From assembly GCA_017622995.1 (NCBI GenBank), contig JAGAQA010000014.1:1-64000 (forward strand): DNA of 64,000 bases. Direction: 5' to 3'. Source of the DNA: Oscillospiraceae bacterium. GTDB lineage: Bacteria; Bacillota; Clostridia; Oscillospirales; Oscillospiraceae. Below are positions 1-6,612 of the stretch, piece after piece (the stretch's first letter is position 1; the number at the start of each line of letters is the position of its first letter). Under the pieces are notes generated by a model that was not told where the DNA came from, made no database searches, and was given only the letters and a program-made list of their open reading frames with translations. The position numbers and the translations under genes were made by a program.

Positions 1-21
1 CTTGAAAGCCAAGGCTTTCCG

Positions 22-219
22 GCAACCTTTGCGTTATTCTGGTGCAAGGATTTTGCGACTTTGGCCGCAAAATCCTTGCACCTGCTTTTCCTGCATGGTT
101 CGCCATGCAGGAAAAGCTACGCATTGATTGCTGTCTGAATTTCAAAAAATGGTTAAAAAGAGCCCTTTTTTGAGATTACACACCTTCGGTGTGTGAATAA
201 GCCGCATTGGCGGCTTATT
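22..219. repeat. Cluster of stacked hairpins, no gene
   Basis: This non-coding stretch downstream of trmD is almost entirely inverted repeats. A perfect 17-bp hairpin (41-57 with 66-82) and a perfect 15-bp hairpin with a TTCG loop (84-98 with 103-117) are enclosed by an imperfect outer pair (22-34 with 119-131), giving a branched fold. Two further hairpins follow at 179-193 and 196-219. I see no protein-coding gene in positions 1-270. Whether it belongs to an interspersed family cannot be judged from this window. Confidence 0.6.
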
Positions 220-239
220 CAGCAGACATCAAATAACGA

Positions 240-271
240 ATCGGCAGCAAAGAACGCCCTTTGCTGCCGAT
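240..271 (-). terminator. Terminator-like hairpin after trmD
   Basis: Perfect 13-bp arms (240-252 and 259-271) lie 3 bases past the trmD stop on the minus strand, followed by a moderately T-rich tract. It would end the ylxM-to-trmD transcript. No rplS is seen between it and the window edge. Confidence 0.6.
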
Positions 272-274
272 ATT

Positions 275-1024
275 TTATTCCGTTTCCGCATCCTCCAGGG
301 CCATTTCCTTCAGGAGCTTCTGGTCCTGCTTTGAGGAAAGATCCAGCTTTTCGTACATATCCGGTCTGCGTGCTTTCGTGCGGCGCAGGGATTGCTTCCG
401 CCGCCACTGATTCACCTTCTCATGGTTGCCGGAGAGCAGAATCTCCGGCACGGCCCGGCCATGCCACACCGCCGGGCGGCTGTACTGGGGGTATTCCAGG
501 AGCCCTGAAAAGTGACTTTCATCCTCAAAGCATTCCGGATCCGCCAGCACCCCGGGGACCATACGGCACACGGCATCCGTCACCGCCATGGCTGCGATCT
601 CGCCGCCGGTAAGCACAAAATCCCCCAGCGAGATTTCCTCGTCTACGCACTCATCGATAAAGCGCTGGTCAATCCCCTCGTAATGGCCGCAGACCAGAAT
701 CAGATTCTCCAGCTTGCTCAGGCGGATGGCATCCGCCTGCTTGAACGTATGCCCGCAGGGGGACAGATAAATGGTGTGCACCGGGCCGCCGGCCTCATCG
801 CACACGGATTCCCAGCAACGATAGATGGGATCCGCCTGCATGATGGCGCCCCGGCCGCCCCCATAGGGATAATCATCCACCTGGTTCTGCTTGTTGGAGG
901 TGTAATCCCGAATTTGGTGTGCCTCAATGCGGATGAACCCCCGCTCCTGGGCACGGCCCAGAATGCTTTCAGACAGCACATCCCCCAGTGTATCGGGAAA
1001 CAGGGTCAGAATATCAATCCGCAT
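275..1024 (-). CDS. trmD: tRNA (guanine37-N1)-methyltransferase
   Basis: TrmD transfers a methyl group from S-adenosylmethionine to G37 of tRNAs reading CNN codons, preventing +1 frameshifting. The 249-residue protein starts MRIDILTLFPD and carries the SPOUT-family motifs GGGRGAIMQADP, CGHYEGIDQR and the knot segment EISLGDFVLTGGE, followed by the usual C-terminal helical domain. The ATG at 1024 was chosen over upstream in-frame codons because it begins the conserved N terminus and has a GGAGGG-like site upstream. It overlaps the rimM stop by 11 bases, so the two are probably translationally coupled, as in many Firmicutes. Length is normal for the family. Confidence 0.97.
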   Translation of the reverse strand: MRIDILTLFPDTLGDVLSESILGRAQERGFIRIEAHQIRDYTSNKQNQVDDYPYGGGRGAIMQADPIYRCWESVCDEAGGPVHTIYLSPCGHTFKQADAIRLSKLENLILVCGHYEGIDQRFIDECVDEEISLGDFVLTGGEIAAMAVTDAVCRMVPGVLADPECFEDESHFSGLLEYPQYSRPAVWHGRAVPEILLSGNHEKVNQWRRKQSLRRTKARRPDMYEKLDLSSKQDQKLLKEMALEDAETE

Positions 1025-1505
1025 CGTTTTCCATTCCCTCCAGCAGCGCAACCTGCATTTCGTTCTTTTCCATATCTGTGGAAAGAATGAACGCTTTGAC
1101 CGCAGGGATCATATAGGTTTTCTCCCCCTCTACCACATAGACCTGATTGCCGGGATAGTCCAGCACCTGGGTAAGCTCCCCGATCTGTTTGCCGTCGCTG
1201 AATACCCGCATACCCGTCAGCTCCGCGGCGAAAATCACATCGTCACTGACATCCTCCCGATAGATTTCTACCGTTTTTCCACGCAGCGCCTGGGCTTTTT
1301 CCATGGTATCCACCCCTTCCAGGCGCATGAGATTGCAGGTATTCTGTACCCGGCAGGACAGGATCACATAGTCCTGTTTGCCGATGCGGCACCGGGAAAA
1401 CCCGCACATGTCCTGGGGGCTGTCCAGCCATGTGAGCATTTTTACTTCCCCCCGGACACCGTGGGTATTTACAATTTCGCCTGCTTCGATCAATGGCAGT
1501 CTCAT
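1014..1505 (-). CDS. rimM: 16S rRNA processing protein RimM
   Basis: RimM is a ribosome-assembly factor that binds S19 and matures the 30S head. The 163-residue protein has the N-terminal RimM motif GEIVNTHGVRGEVKM and a C-terminal PRC-barrel part containing YVVEGEKTYMIPAVKAFI. The ATG at 1505 sits behind AAAGGAG and begins the conserved domain. It lies 11 bases after cdd and overlaps trmD, in the standard rimM-trmD order. Confidence 0.95.
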   Translation of the reverse strand: MRLPLIEAGEIVNTHGVRGEVKMLTWLDSPQDMCGFSRCRIGKQDYVILSCRVQNTCNLMRLEGVDTMEKAQALRGKTVEIYREDVSDDVIFAAELTGMRVFSDGKQIGELTQVLDYPGNQVYVVEGEKTYMIPAVKAFILSTDMEKNEMQVALLEGMENDAD

Positions 1506-1516
1506 CCGATTCTCCT

Positions 1517-1912
1517 TTATCCGATCCACCACTGGGGCGTCAGTTCCCCCAGGGTGACGATTGTCCCGTTCTCATAATCCAGCATGATCTGGATATCCCG
1601 GTACTTCCCGGGGTTCAGCTGAACCATAAGCTCACGGCAGGCCCCGCAGGGCGCGCCGGTTTTACCATCGGGCATAAGGGCAAGCACCTTGGAAATCCGA
1701 TGCTCTCCGTTTGTCAGCATGTTGAATATGGCATTGCGCTCGGCACAGATGCCCAGGGTACTGGCGGTATCCACGCAGACGCCGGTGTAAATCCTTCCGC
1801 TTTCGGAAAGAATGGCCGCGGCCACACCGCCCGCCTCCACATAGTCCGATATTTTCCGATTCTTCTGCACGGCTTTCGCCGCGTCATACATGGTTTTCCA
1901 GATGGCCTCCAT
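1517..1912 (-). CDS. cdd: Cytidine deaminase
   Basis: Zinc-dependent enzyme of pyrimidine salvage that converts (deoxy)cytidine to (deoxy)uridine. The 131-residue protein has the family's zinc and catalytic motifs: CAER (the Glu is the proton shuttle) and PCGACRE with two more zinc cysteines. Length matches homotetrameric bacterial Cdd. The ATG at 1912 has a strong GGAGGAG site; a longer in-frame extension lacks similarity. Its place between khpA and rimM is unusual, because that slot usually holds ylqD or nothing in Bacilli, so this is an insertion into the ribosome/tRNA operon. The terminal residues PQWWIG are atypical but lie outside the core fold. Confidence 0.93.
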   Translation of the reverse strand: MEAIWKTMYDAAKAVQKNRKISDYVEAGGVAAAILSESGRIYTGVCVDTASTLGICAERNAIFNMLTNGEHRISKVLALMPDGKTGAPCGACRELMVQLNPGKYRDIQIMLDYENGTIVTLGELTPQWWIG

Positions 1913-1971
1913 AGGTCTCCTCCGTAAAAAAACGAAAATGCGTGACGAAATCGCCACGCATAGCCGTTCAG

Positions 1972-2132
1972 GGAAGCTCTGAATAAATCGGCAAGTGCTG
2001 AAAGCGTGAGAATTTGATTCGCCGGAAGATTTGGAAAACAGAGGAATACTGTATGTATTTCCTGTTTTTCAAACCGCTCCGGCGGAGCAAAGAATCCGCT
2101 TTTCAGCCGCAGACGATTTGTTCGGAGTTTCC
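1972..2132 (+). repeat. Structured interspersed repeat, copy 1
   Basis: This 161-bp element starts GGAAGCTCTGAAT and ends with a near-complement of that sequence, so it has inverted ends of about 19 bp. Its centre holds a strong hairpin (AGGAATAC then GTATTTCCT). It is very similar to the copy at 2700-2831, sharing an identical core of more than 30 bases around the hairpin, and to the inverted copy at 42252-42416. It contains an extra segment of about 30 bases with its own small hairpin (GCTCC/GGAGC). It ends directly against the khpA stop codon at 2133. Confidence 0.85.
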
Positions 2133-2363
2133 TCAGTCCACAATTTCAACGGTGACCTTTTCGCCAGTGCGCTGGGCAACCGTCTTGATAATGGTACGGA
2201 TCTCTTTGGCGATCCGCCCCTGGCGTCCGATAACCTTGCCCATATCGCCTTCGGCCACATGGAGCTCCAAAACCTTGCCTTCCTCGTCAGAGGTTTCCAC
2301 AACGGTAACGGAATCCGGATCATCAACCAGGTTCTTTGCCATATACAGCAAAAGTTCCTTCAT
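2133..2363 (-). CDS. khpA: KH-domain RNA-binding protein KhpA
   Basis: Small single-KH-domain RNA-binding protein of 76 residues, known in Firmicutes (YlqC/KhpA) as a partner of KhpB in post-transcriptional control and cell-size regulation. The KH signature GKVIGRQGRIAKEIRTI is intact. It starts 22 bases after the rpsP stop, the conserved gene order, and is followed immediately by a structured repeat that abuts its TGA stop. Confidence 0.95.
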   Translation of the reverse strand: MKELLLYMAKNLVDDPDSVTVVETSDEEGKVLELHVAEGDMGKVIGRQGRIAKEIRTIIKTVAQRTGEKVTVEIVD

Positions 2364-2385
2364 TTTGCCACTCCTTCAAAAGGGC

Positions 2386-2625
2386 TTACAGAACACCGGC
2401 GTTCTTCAGCAGGCCCCGAACGGTATCGGTGGGCTGTGCACCGTTCTTGATCCAAGTCTGTGCCTTCTCGACGTCAACGGTAACGGTGGCGGGAGCGGTC
2501 AGAGGGTTGTAGGTGCCGATCTCTTCGATGCAGCGGCCATCACGGGGGGAACGGGAATCGGCAACAACAATACGGTAGTAAGGAGCCTTCTTCGCACCCA
2601 TTCTTCTCAGTCTGATCTTAACCAT
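2386..2625 (-). CDS. rpsP: 30S ribosomal protein S16
   Basis: S16 is an assembly protein of the 30S body. The 79-residue sequence begins [20 protein letters not shown] and carries [10 protein letters not shown] and IEEIGTYNP, all highly conserved in S16. A GGAGGTG ribosome site lies 8 bases before the ATG. It sits between ffh and khpA as usual, but here a structured repeat separates it from ffh. Confidence 0.98.
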   Translation of the reverse strand: MVKIRLRRMGAKKAPYYRIVVADSRSPRDGRCIEEIGTYNPLTAPATVTVDVEKAQTWIKNGAQPTDTVRGLLKNAGVL

Positions 2626-2699
2626 GAAAGTTTCACCTCCATAAAATAACAGGATGATCTATCGCAAAGCATATTGCTTTTGGCGAACAAAAGAACTTA

Positions 2700-2831
2700 G
2701 GAAGCTCTGAATCAGTCGGCAAGCGCTGACAGCGAGAGATTTTGATTTGACAGAAGGTTTGGAAAACAGAGGAATACTGTATGTATTTCCTGTTTTTCTG
2801 CTCAGCCGCAGACGATTTGTTCAGAGGTTCC
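2700..2831 (+). repeat. Structured interspersed repeat, copy 2
   Basis: A 132-bp copy of the element at 1972-2132, in the same orientation and with the same inverted ends and central hairpin. It lacks the internal segment of about 30 bases present in copy 1. It ends one base from the ffh stop codon (TAA at 2833-2835 on the minus strand), so on the transcript it directly follows ffh and separates it from rpsP. Confidence 0.85.
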
Positions 2832-2832
2832 C

Positions 2833-4179
2833 TTACATTCCGGGGAAACGCATTCCGCCGAAGCCCCGCATCCGCCTGAGCTTCTTGGCGGCTCCGGGGG
2901 AATTGAACTGCTTCATGAGCTTGCGCATCTGCTCAAAGGATTTGAGAAGCTTGTTTACATCCTCCACCCGCAGGCCGCAGCCCGCAGCAATCCGCTTTTT
3001 GCGGTTGGCCCCGATGATGCTGGGGTTTTCCCGCTCTTTAGGGGTCATGGAAAGGATGATGGCCTCGGTATGTGCCATGGCCTTGGGATCCAGCTTGATG
3101 TCCTTGAGACCTGCGCCCCCGGGCATCTGTGCCAGAAGCTCTTCCATGGAACCCATGGAGCGGAGCTGAACCATCTGGTCATAGAAATCCTGAAGGGTAA
3201 AGCGGTTGGTTTTCAGCTTTTCCTCCAGCTTGGCGGCCTGCTTGGCATCGTATGCCTTTTCGGCCTTCTCAATGAGGGTCAGCACATCGCCCATGCCCAG
3301 GATCCGGCTTGCCATCCGGTCAGGATGGAAAACCTCAATATCCTCCAGTTTTTCGCCCATACCGGCGAACTTGATGGGCTTTCCGGTAACGGCCCGCACG
3401 GACAGGGCCGCGCCGCCTCTGGCATCGCCGTCCAGCTTGGAAAGCATAACGGAATCAATATCCAGCCACTCGTTAAAGCTCTGTGCGGCATTCACCGCGT
3501 CCTGACCGGTCATGGCGTCCACAACCAGCATAATCTCGTTGGGCTTTACGGTAGCTTTGATCTTTTTCAGCTCTTCCATAAGGGCCTCGTCCACATGCAG
3601 ACGGCCGGCGGTGTCCAAGAACACCATATCGTAGCCCCTCTGCCGGGCATAGAGCACAGCCTCTTTCGCGGTAACCACCGGGTCCTGAGTGCCTTTTTCA
3701 AACACGGGAATCCCCAGTTTTTCACCGCAGACCTTTAACTGCTGGATTGCCGCGGGACGATATACGTCACAGGCCACCAGCAGAGGGTTTCTGCCCTGCC
3801 GCTTCATCAGGCCTGCCAGCTTGCTGCCGTTGGTGGTTTTACCTGCACCCTGCAGGCCAACCAGCATGACCACAGTAGGACCGTTGGGATTGATGTTCAG
3901 GTGCTTGGTTTCCGCGCCCATGAGCTTGCAGAGCTCTTCATTGACGATCTTCACAATCATCTGGGCAGGGGTCAGGGATTCCAGAACATCCGTGCCGACA
4001 CAGCGCTCTGTGACAGACTTGGTGAAATCCTTCACCACCTTATAGCTGACGTCCGCTTCCAGAAGTGCCATGCGGATTTCCCGCATTGCCTCCTTCACAT
4101 CCGCTTCCTTCAGGCGGCCTTTGCCGCGAAGCTTTTTGAAGGTGGAAGATATTTTTTCAGTCAAGCCTTCAAATGCCAT
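2833..4179 (-). CDS. ffh: Signal recognition particle GTPase Ffh (SRP54)
   Basis: Ffh binds 4.5S/6S RNA and signal sequences and delivers ribosomes to FtsY at the membrane. The 448-residue protein has the N-domain (MAFEGLTEKISSTFKKLRGKG), the G-domain P-loop GLQGAGKTTNGSKLA, the DTAGRLHVDE and SKLDGDARGGAALS motifs, and the methionine-rich M-domain, ending in the usual Met/Gly-rich tail GFGGMRFPGM. Length is normal. The gene starts 3 bases after ylxM ends, consistent with coupled expression from the promoter at 4573-4601. Confidence 0.98.
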   Translation of the reverse strand: MAFEGLTEKISSTFKKLRGKGRLKEADVKEAMREIRMALLEADVSYKVVKDFTKSVTERCVGTDVLESLTPAQMIVKIVNEELCKLMGAETKHLNINPNGPTVVMLVGLQGAGKTTNGSKLAGLMKRQGRNPLLVACDVYRPAAIQQLKVCGEKLGIPVFEKGTQDPVVTAKEAVLYARQRGYDMVFLDTAGRLHVDEALMEELKKIKATVKPNEIMLVVDAMTGQDAVNAAQSFNEWLDIDSVMLSKLDGDARGGAALSVRAVTGKPIKFAGMGEKLEDIEVFHPDRMASRILGMGDVLTLIEKAEKAYDAKQAAKLEEKLKTNRFTLQDFYDQMVQLRSMGSMEELLAQMPGGAGLKDIKLDPKAMAHTEAIILSMTPKERENPSIIGANRKKRIAAGCGLRVEDVNKLLKSFEQMRKLMKQFNSPGAAKKLRRMRGFGGMRFPGM

Positions 4180-4182
4180 ACA

Positions 4183-4527
4183 TTACTCCTCAAGCTCCCG
4201 GACCGCGGAAAGAATCCGCTGTGCCAGGGCAACAATCCCGGGATCGGAATGATCCAAAAGGGTCACTGCCGCCTCTTCAATGCCACGGGCAGCGGCGCGA
4301 ACCTTTTCATCCCGCCTGACAAATCCGGTTTTTTCTTCCATGTTTCGCAGAAGCGCCTCTGCCCGGCTGAGATTATCATATACGCCCTGACGGCTGATGC
4401 CCAGCTCCTGCGCGATTTCTCCCAGAGACAGATCCTGATTATAGCGCATATCCACACAGGCACGCTGTTTTTCTGTAAGCAGTTCGCCGTAATAGTCGAA
4501 CAACAGCGTCATTTCCAGTGCTTCCAT
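4183..4527 (-). CDS. ylxM: YlxM family helix-turn-helix protein
   Basis: YlxM is a small DNA- or RNA-binding-type protein, usually encoded just before ffh and linked to SRP function. The 114-residue protein contains a sigma-70 region-4-like helix-turn-helix (LSLGEIAQELGISRQGVYDN, about residues 34-53). The ATG at 4527 is preceded by AGAGGG; a TTG codon 21 bases further upstream is in frame but lies inside a palindrome and lacks a ribosome site. The promoter region carries two 22-bp palindromes (4543-4564 and 4596-4617), so autoregulation is possible; that is inference. Confidence 0.93.
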   Translation of the reverse strand: MEALEMTLLFDYYGELLTEKQRACVDMRYNQDLSLGEIAQELGISRQGVYDNLSRAEALLRNMEEKTGFVRRDEKVRAAARGIEEAAVTLLDHSDPGIVALAQRILSAVRELEE

Positions 4528-4542
4528 GGCTTTCCCTCTCTG

Positions 4543-4564
4543 TGTCAAGGTTTTCCCCTTGACA
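4543..4564. promoter_or_regulatory. Palindromic operator-like site 1
   Basis: Perfect 8-bp arms TGTCAAGG and CCTTGACA separated by 6 bases, located between the predicted transcription start and the ylxM ribosome site. The same arm sequence recurs at 4596-4617, with centres 53 bp apart. Confidence 0.6.
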
Positions 4565-4572
4565 GCTCGTTC

Positions 4573-4601
4573 ATTCTACACGATGTACTTCCGTTTGTCA
4601 A
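4573..4601 (-). promoter_or_regulatory. ylxM-ffh operon promoter
   Basis: Minus-strand TTGACA (4596-4601) and TAGAAT (4573-4578) spaced by 17 bases, a near-consensus sigma-A promoter. The -35 box forms part of the palindrome at 4596-4617. Confidence 0.8.
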
Positions 4602-4617
4602 GTATTTTTCCTTGACA
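4596..4617. promoter_or_regulatory. Palindromic operator-like site 2, overlapping the -35 box
   Basis: Arms TGTCAAG and CTTGACA within a 22-bp site, the same size as the site at 4543-4564. It includes the -35 hexamer of the ylxM promoter, so a bound protein would block RNA polymerase. Confidence 0.6.
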
Positions 4618-4625
4618 GAAGCATA

Positions 4626-5264
4626 TTATTTTTCAATCCGATACCAGCGGGACAATTCCTTCACCGTCACGAAACCGATTTTTTCATAAAGGGCAATGGC
4701 CCGATGGTTCTCGGATGCCACCTCCAGCCGCAGCGGAACACCGGGGCAAACCGAGCAGAGGGAATGCAGCACCTGCTTCCCCGCCCCGGGCTTTACAGCC
4801 GCAATGGCCTCTATTGTATCCTCCCGAAGCCAGCCGATGCCCAGGAGCTCCCCCCTGTGGTGTATATAATACGCCCCGCCCTTCAGAATCTCCTTTTCAT
4901 CTCTGGCCTCCTGGGTCGCGGCGTTGTGGACGCAGGCAAACGCGCTGTTATAGATTTCCCGCCACCGGGCAACGGTATTGTCCGTCACCGGAAACAGGTT
5001 TTGAATCCACGCTTCCTGAATATTGGGGATGCCCCGCATTTCCAGCATGGCGGTGTGAAAGGGATACCCTTCCACCACCGGGTGACCGGAAGCATACAGC
5101 TTTTCTGCCCCGCAGGCCCGGCAAAAGTCCGCACACTCCCGAAGCAGTGCCTCCGGGCTCTGGGTATCCCGAAGAATGATGTAGGCCTCTGACCGATAGG
5201 GAATCTCCTTCAGAATCAGGCTGGCAGCTCCGTTTTCTGTTGTAAACAGGGGAAAATCCTTCAT
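4626..5264 (-). CDS. GNAT family N-acetyltransferase
   Basis: Predicted acyl-CoA-dependent acetyltransferase of 212 residues. The C-terminal third shows the GNAT pattern: a strand with GELLGIGWLRED, then the acceptor-binding part ending LRLEVASENHRAIALYEKIGFVTV, typical of motif B. The N-terminal half is less conserved and may set substrate choice. The ATG at 5264 with an AAAGGA site is chosen; the in-frame extension upstream reads through the promoter region of the divergent PHP gene. The substrate is unknown and the neighbours do not suggest one. Confidence 0.8.
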   Translation of the reverse strand: MKDFPLFTTENGAASLILKEIPYRSEAYIILRDTQSPEALLRECADFCRACGAEKLYASGHPVVEGYPFHTAMLEMRGIPNIQEAWIQNLFPVTDNTVARWREIYNSAFACVHNAATQEARDEKEILKGGAYYIHHRGELLGIGWLREDTIEAIAAVKPGAGKQVLHSLCSVCPGVPLRLEVASENHRAIALYEKIGFVTVKELSRWYRIEK

Positions 5265-5289
5265 GAAAGCAGTTCCTTTCAAAGCAATG

Positions 5290-5318
5290 TTGAAAAAAAG
5301 CTGGAAATGTGATATACT
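5290..5318 (+). promoter_or_regulatory. Promoter of the PHP phosphatase gene
   Basis: TTGAAA (5290-5295), 17 bases, TATACT (5313-5318). An ATG at 5319 lies at once after the -10 box and so upstream of the expected start of transcription, which supports the ATG at 5349 as the true start codon. Confidence 0.75.
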
Positions 5319-5348
5319 ATGAAAAACGAGCAAAGAGAAGGTTCCGAT

Positions 5349-6116
5349 ATGTCAGCAAACTATCACACCCATACGCCCCGGTGCAATCACGCTGTGGGTT
5401 CCGAACGGGAATATGTTCAGAAAGCACTGGAAGCCGGTTTGAAAATACTGGGCTTTTCCGATCACACACCCTATCTGTTCCCCGGGGACTACTACTCCAC
5501 CTTTCGGATGCATCCCCAGGAATTGCCCGGTTATGTCGCGGCGGTAGAAAGCCTGAAAAAGGAATTCGCGGGTTCACTGGAAATTCACACCGGCCTGGAA
5601 GCGGAATTCTATCCTGCCTACTTCCCCAAAACCCTGGATTTTCTCCGGGAAGCAGGTGTTGAATACCTGCTTTTGGGACAGCATTTTATCGGAAACGAAC
5701 CCTTTGGCAGCTACAGCGGCCGGGAAACCACCGACGAATCCATTCTGGAGGGCTATTGCCGCCAGGTCATTGCTGCCATGGATACCGGCGCTTTCACCTA
5801 TATCGCCCACCCGGACATCATCCATTTTGTCGGACCCCGGAATATTTACCGGAAGTGGATGGGCACCCTGGTGCGGGAAGCAAAGGATCACCAAATACCT
5901 CTGGAGCTGAATCTGCTGGGTCTGCGGGAAAACCGCAACTACCCCAATTCCCTGTTTTTGGAATTGGTGGCGGAAGAAAATCTTCCCATGGTTCTGGGCT
6001 ACGATGCCCATCAGCCGGATCATCTGACAAACACAGTCCAACTGACACAGGCAGAAGCCCTGCTGAATCCCTTCGGTATCCGGCTGCTCCCCACAGTGGA
6101 GCTGAAACCCATATAA
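5349..6116 (+). CDS. Histidinol-phosphatase-like PHP-domain protein
   Basis: A 255-residue PHP-superfamily metal-dependent phosphoesterase resembling the HisK/HisJ histidinol-phosphatases. Metal-binding motifs visible are NYHTHTPRCNH near the start, GFSDHTPY, GLEAEFYP, LLGQHFIG, YIAHPDI and GYDAHQPDHL. HisJ enzymes remove phosphate from L-histidinol phosphate. No other his gene is nearby, so the exact substrate is inferred. The start is fixed by the promoter at 5290-5318 and an AGAAGG site. Confidence 0.85.
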   Translation: MSANYHTHTPRCNHAVGSEREYVQKALEAGLKILGFSDHTPYLFPGDYYSTFRMHPQELPGYVAAVESLKKEFAGSLEIHTGLEAEFYPAYFPKTLDFLREAGVEYLLLGQHFIGNEPFGSYSGRETTDESILEGYCRQVIAAMDTGAFTYIAHPDIIHFVGPRNIYRKWMGTLVREAKDHQIPLELNLLGLRENRNYPNSLFLELVAEENLPMVLGYDAHQPDHLTNTVQLTQAEALLNPFGIRLLPTVELKPI

Positions 6117-6120
6117 GGAA

Positions 6121-6148
6121 ACAGCCATCGGTTTGCACCGATGGCTGT
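6121..6148. terminator. Bidirectional terminator, PHP gene / yajC
   Basis: Perfect 11-bp arms ACAGCCATCGG and CCGATGGCTGT between two convergent genes; T-rich flanks are weak. Confidence 0.6.
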
Positions 6149-6152
6149 ATGA

Positions 6153-6533
6153 TTACTTGCCTTCCTTTTCGGCCTTCTTGGCAGCCTTGGCCTTTGCCTT
6201 GGCTTCCTGAACCTTCTTGGCCTCTGCCTTCGCGTTCTCGGCAGCGGTCTCATTGGTGGACATTGCCCACTTGGCAATCTCGATGCGGACCTGGTCAGCG
6301 CCGGTTTCGATGACCAGCTTGTCTTCCTTCACGTTGACAACGGTACCCACAATACCGCCGATGGTGGTGATCTTATCGCCGTTCTTCACGGAGGAACGCA
6401 TCTGCTCTGCTTCCTTCTTCCGCTTGTTTTCGGGACGGATGAGCATGAAGTAGAACACAGCCAGCATCAGAACCAGGGTAATCAGCATGCTGGACATTCC
6501 GGTCGTACCGGTAGCAGTCAAAATTGTAAGCAT
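6153..6533 (-). CDS. yajC: Preprotein translocase subunit YajC
   Basis: YajC is a single-span membrane protein associated with SecDF-SecYEG. The 126-residue protein has one N-terminal helix (LITLVLMLAVFYFMLIRPE, about residues 17-35) followed by the family motif RPENKRKKEAEQMRSSVKNG and a small soluble domain (GIVGTVVNVKEDKLVIETG). The C terminus is an unusually long Lys/Ala/Glu-rich tail from about residue 92, likely a charged coil. Transcribed alone from the promoter at 6566-6594. Confidence 0.93.
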   Translation of the reverse strand: MLTILTATGTTGMSSMLITLVLMLAVFYFMLIRPENKRKKEAEQMRSSVKNGDKITTIGGIVGTVVNVKEDKLVIETGADQVRIEIAKWAMSTNETAAENAKAEAKKVQEAKAKAKAAKKAEKEGK

Positions 6534-6565
6534 TGAGAGGAACTCCTTTATATGTGATGGAAAAC

Positions 6566-6594
6566 ATTATAGCATTCCAGGCGCAAAAGCGCAA
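6566..6594 (-). promoter_or_regulatory. yajC promoter
   Basis: Minus-strand TTGCGC (6589-6594), 17 bases, TATAAT (6566-6571), about 30 bases before the yajC ATG. Confidence 0.7.
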
Positions 6595-6612
6595 GATAAA
6601 AATCCAAACATT

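Noticed and set aside
22..219. CRISPR array
   Set aside because: Hairpins differ from each other and no regular repeat-spacer pattern exists here or elsewhere in the window.
4533..4548. TTG at 4548 as the ylxM start
   Set aside because: It overlaps the palindrome and lacks a ribosome site, while the ATG at 4527 is preceded by AGAGGG.
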